Source: an uncultured Lysobacteraceae bacterium (GTDB lineage Bacteria; Pseudomonadota; Gammaproteobacteria; Xanthomonadales; Rhodanobacteraceae). Taken from it: a stretch of DNA of 29,590 bases. The translations under genes and the position numbers were made by a program. A model generated the notes under the pieces. The model was given only the letters and a program-made list of their open reading frames with translations, was not told the DNA's origin and did no database searches. The stretch lies in assembly GCA_946482585.1 (NCBI GenBank), contig CAMLSI010000009.1:1-29590 (forward strand). The letters are read 5' to 3'. Of this stretch, positions 29,020 to 29,590 are shown piece after piece. Every line of letters starts with the position of its first letter. The first letter of the stretch is position 1.

Positions 29020-29478
29020 TCAAATCCGCGTCAGCTGCGCACCGTCGGCAGCCAGCGCGATCAGACTCGTCAGCACTTCATTTCGCTGCTGCCAGAGCGG
29101 CATCAGCTCGTCGACCGCGGCACCGCGGTCATAGGCCTGCTGCAGCGCGCGTTCGACCGCGCGCAGCTCGGCTTCGTCATCCAACGTCGACGCGGTCTGG
29201 CTCAGGCCCGCGTACATCTGCTCGAGTTCCTGCGAACGGCTTTCGAGCACGGCGAGCGCGCTGCTGCCGCTCGGCACGAGCTCGCGTTGCGGCACGAACA
29301 GCAGCACGGCCGCGAGCGCCACCACGGCCGCGATGCCCGTGCCCCATTGCGCGATGCGCCGCCGCTGCCGGCGCCGCTGATGCTCTGCTTCGATGCGCGC
29401 CCACAGGTGCGCAGGCGGATCGAACTCCGGCAATGCGGCCAGGCGCAGCGCCTTCAAACTCAACTCCGGCTCGGCCAT
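29020..29478 (-). CDS. anti-sigma-factor-like single-pass membrane protein
   Basis: A 152-residue protein with a cytoplasmic N-terminus (MAEPELSLKALRLAALPEFDPPAHLWARIEAEHQ), an RRRQRRR basic stretch, one membrane helix at about 43-62 and a periplasmic helical domain rich in Glu, Gln and Ala. Size, topology and position straight after an ECF sigma gene, overlapping it by 19 bases, are those of anti-sigma factors. The HxxxCxxC zinc motif of the ZAS class is absent, so sigma binding is inferred from context. The ATG at 29478 is preferred; an in-frame start 13 codons upstream would lie deeper in the sigma gene. Confidence 0.65.
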   Translation of the reverse strand: MAEPELSLKALRLAALPEFDPPAHLWARIEAEHQRRRQRRRIAQWGTGIAAVVALAAVLLFVPQRELVPSGSSALAVLESRSQELEQMYAGLSQTASTLDDEAELRAVERALQQAYDRGAAVDELMPLWQQRNEVLTSLIALAADGAQLTRI

Positions 29479-29590
29479 GGCTGTAGCTCCACTGCAGACG
29501 TATTCGGGGTCAACCATTCCTGCAGGCGCCGCAACGAGCGCGACAGGATCGATTTCGAGTAACTCTCGGTCTGGCCGAACAGCTCGGCCA
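29460..29590 (-). CDS. C-terminal end of an ECF-type sigma factor (partial)
   Basis: The minus strand reads AELFGQTESYSKSILSRSLR, RLQEWLTPN and 14 more residues to TGA at 29462-29460. This matches the helix-turn-helix end of sigma-70 region 4 (pattern G-Q-T-E-S-Y-S-K). The rest of the gene is outside the window to the right. It overlaps the anti-sigma-like gene by 19 bases, typical for sigma/anti-sigma pairs. Confidence 0.7.
   Translation of the reverse strand, partial: AELFGQTESYSKSILSRSLRRLQEWLTPNTSAVELQPWPSRS

Overview
The window is about 29.6 kb of GC-rich chromosomal DNA around a replication origin. The gene order rpmH-rnpA-yidC-mnmE leftward and dnaA-dnaN-recF-gyrB rightward, followed by a TPR gene, tonB-exbB-exbD1-exbD2 and pdxJ, is the arrangement known from Xanthomonas and its relatives. 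I therefore read it as a member of the Xanthomonadales (Lysobacterales, Gammaproteobacteria). I cannot place the genus. No tRNA, rRNA, insertion sequence, prophage or CRISPR array was seen.

Left part (1-8.3 kb): a 19-codon fragment of a leftward gene, then prlC (oligopeptidase A), xth (exonuclease III), a UPF0149/YecA-family gene overlapping xth by 4 bases, a pirin gene, a leftward secreted dipeptidyl-peptidase IV and a rightward pldA (outer-membrane phospholipase A). At 8280-9953 lies the least familiar gene: a protein with a SLOG-like nucleotide-binding N-terminal domain followed by two separate pairs of membrane helices. This resembles predicted nucleotide-sensing, membrane-acting conflict proteins.

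Origin part (10.2-20.4 kb): mnmE, yidC, rnpA and rpmH run left, and dnaA, dnaN, recF and gyrB run right, so core genes diverge from the origin. The dnaA-dnaN gap holds two perfect DnaA boxes in opposite orientation plus A+T-rich DNA and is the best oriC candidate. Two perfect copies of the ParB site TGTTCCACGTGGAACA lie inside recF; the second abuts a strong gyrB promoter whose -10 box contains the recF stop codon. yidD, usually between rnpA and yidC, is absent from its place.

Right part (20.4-29.6 kb): a long, partly A+T-rich leader precedes a periplasmic TPR protein and the TonB-ExbB-ExbD energy-transduction genes. exbD2 is set apart by a strong terminator. On the other strand, pdxJ overlaps the end of a beta-lactamase-fold protein whose three catalytic motifs are all lost. 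Next come a secreted PDZ protein, a single-pass anti-sigma-like protein and the C-terminus of an ECF sigma factor, forming one envelope-signalling operon running off the right edge.

Two sequence habits recur. One is a set of hairpins with identical arms CGGCGGCC/GGCCGCCG just after three stop codons. The other is a -10 element of the type (TGC)TAGACT/TAGCAT/TATAAT, sometimes so close to the ATG that the mRNA is probably leaderless.
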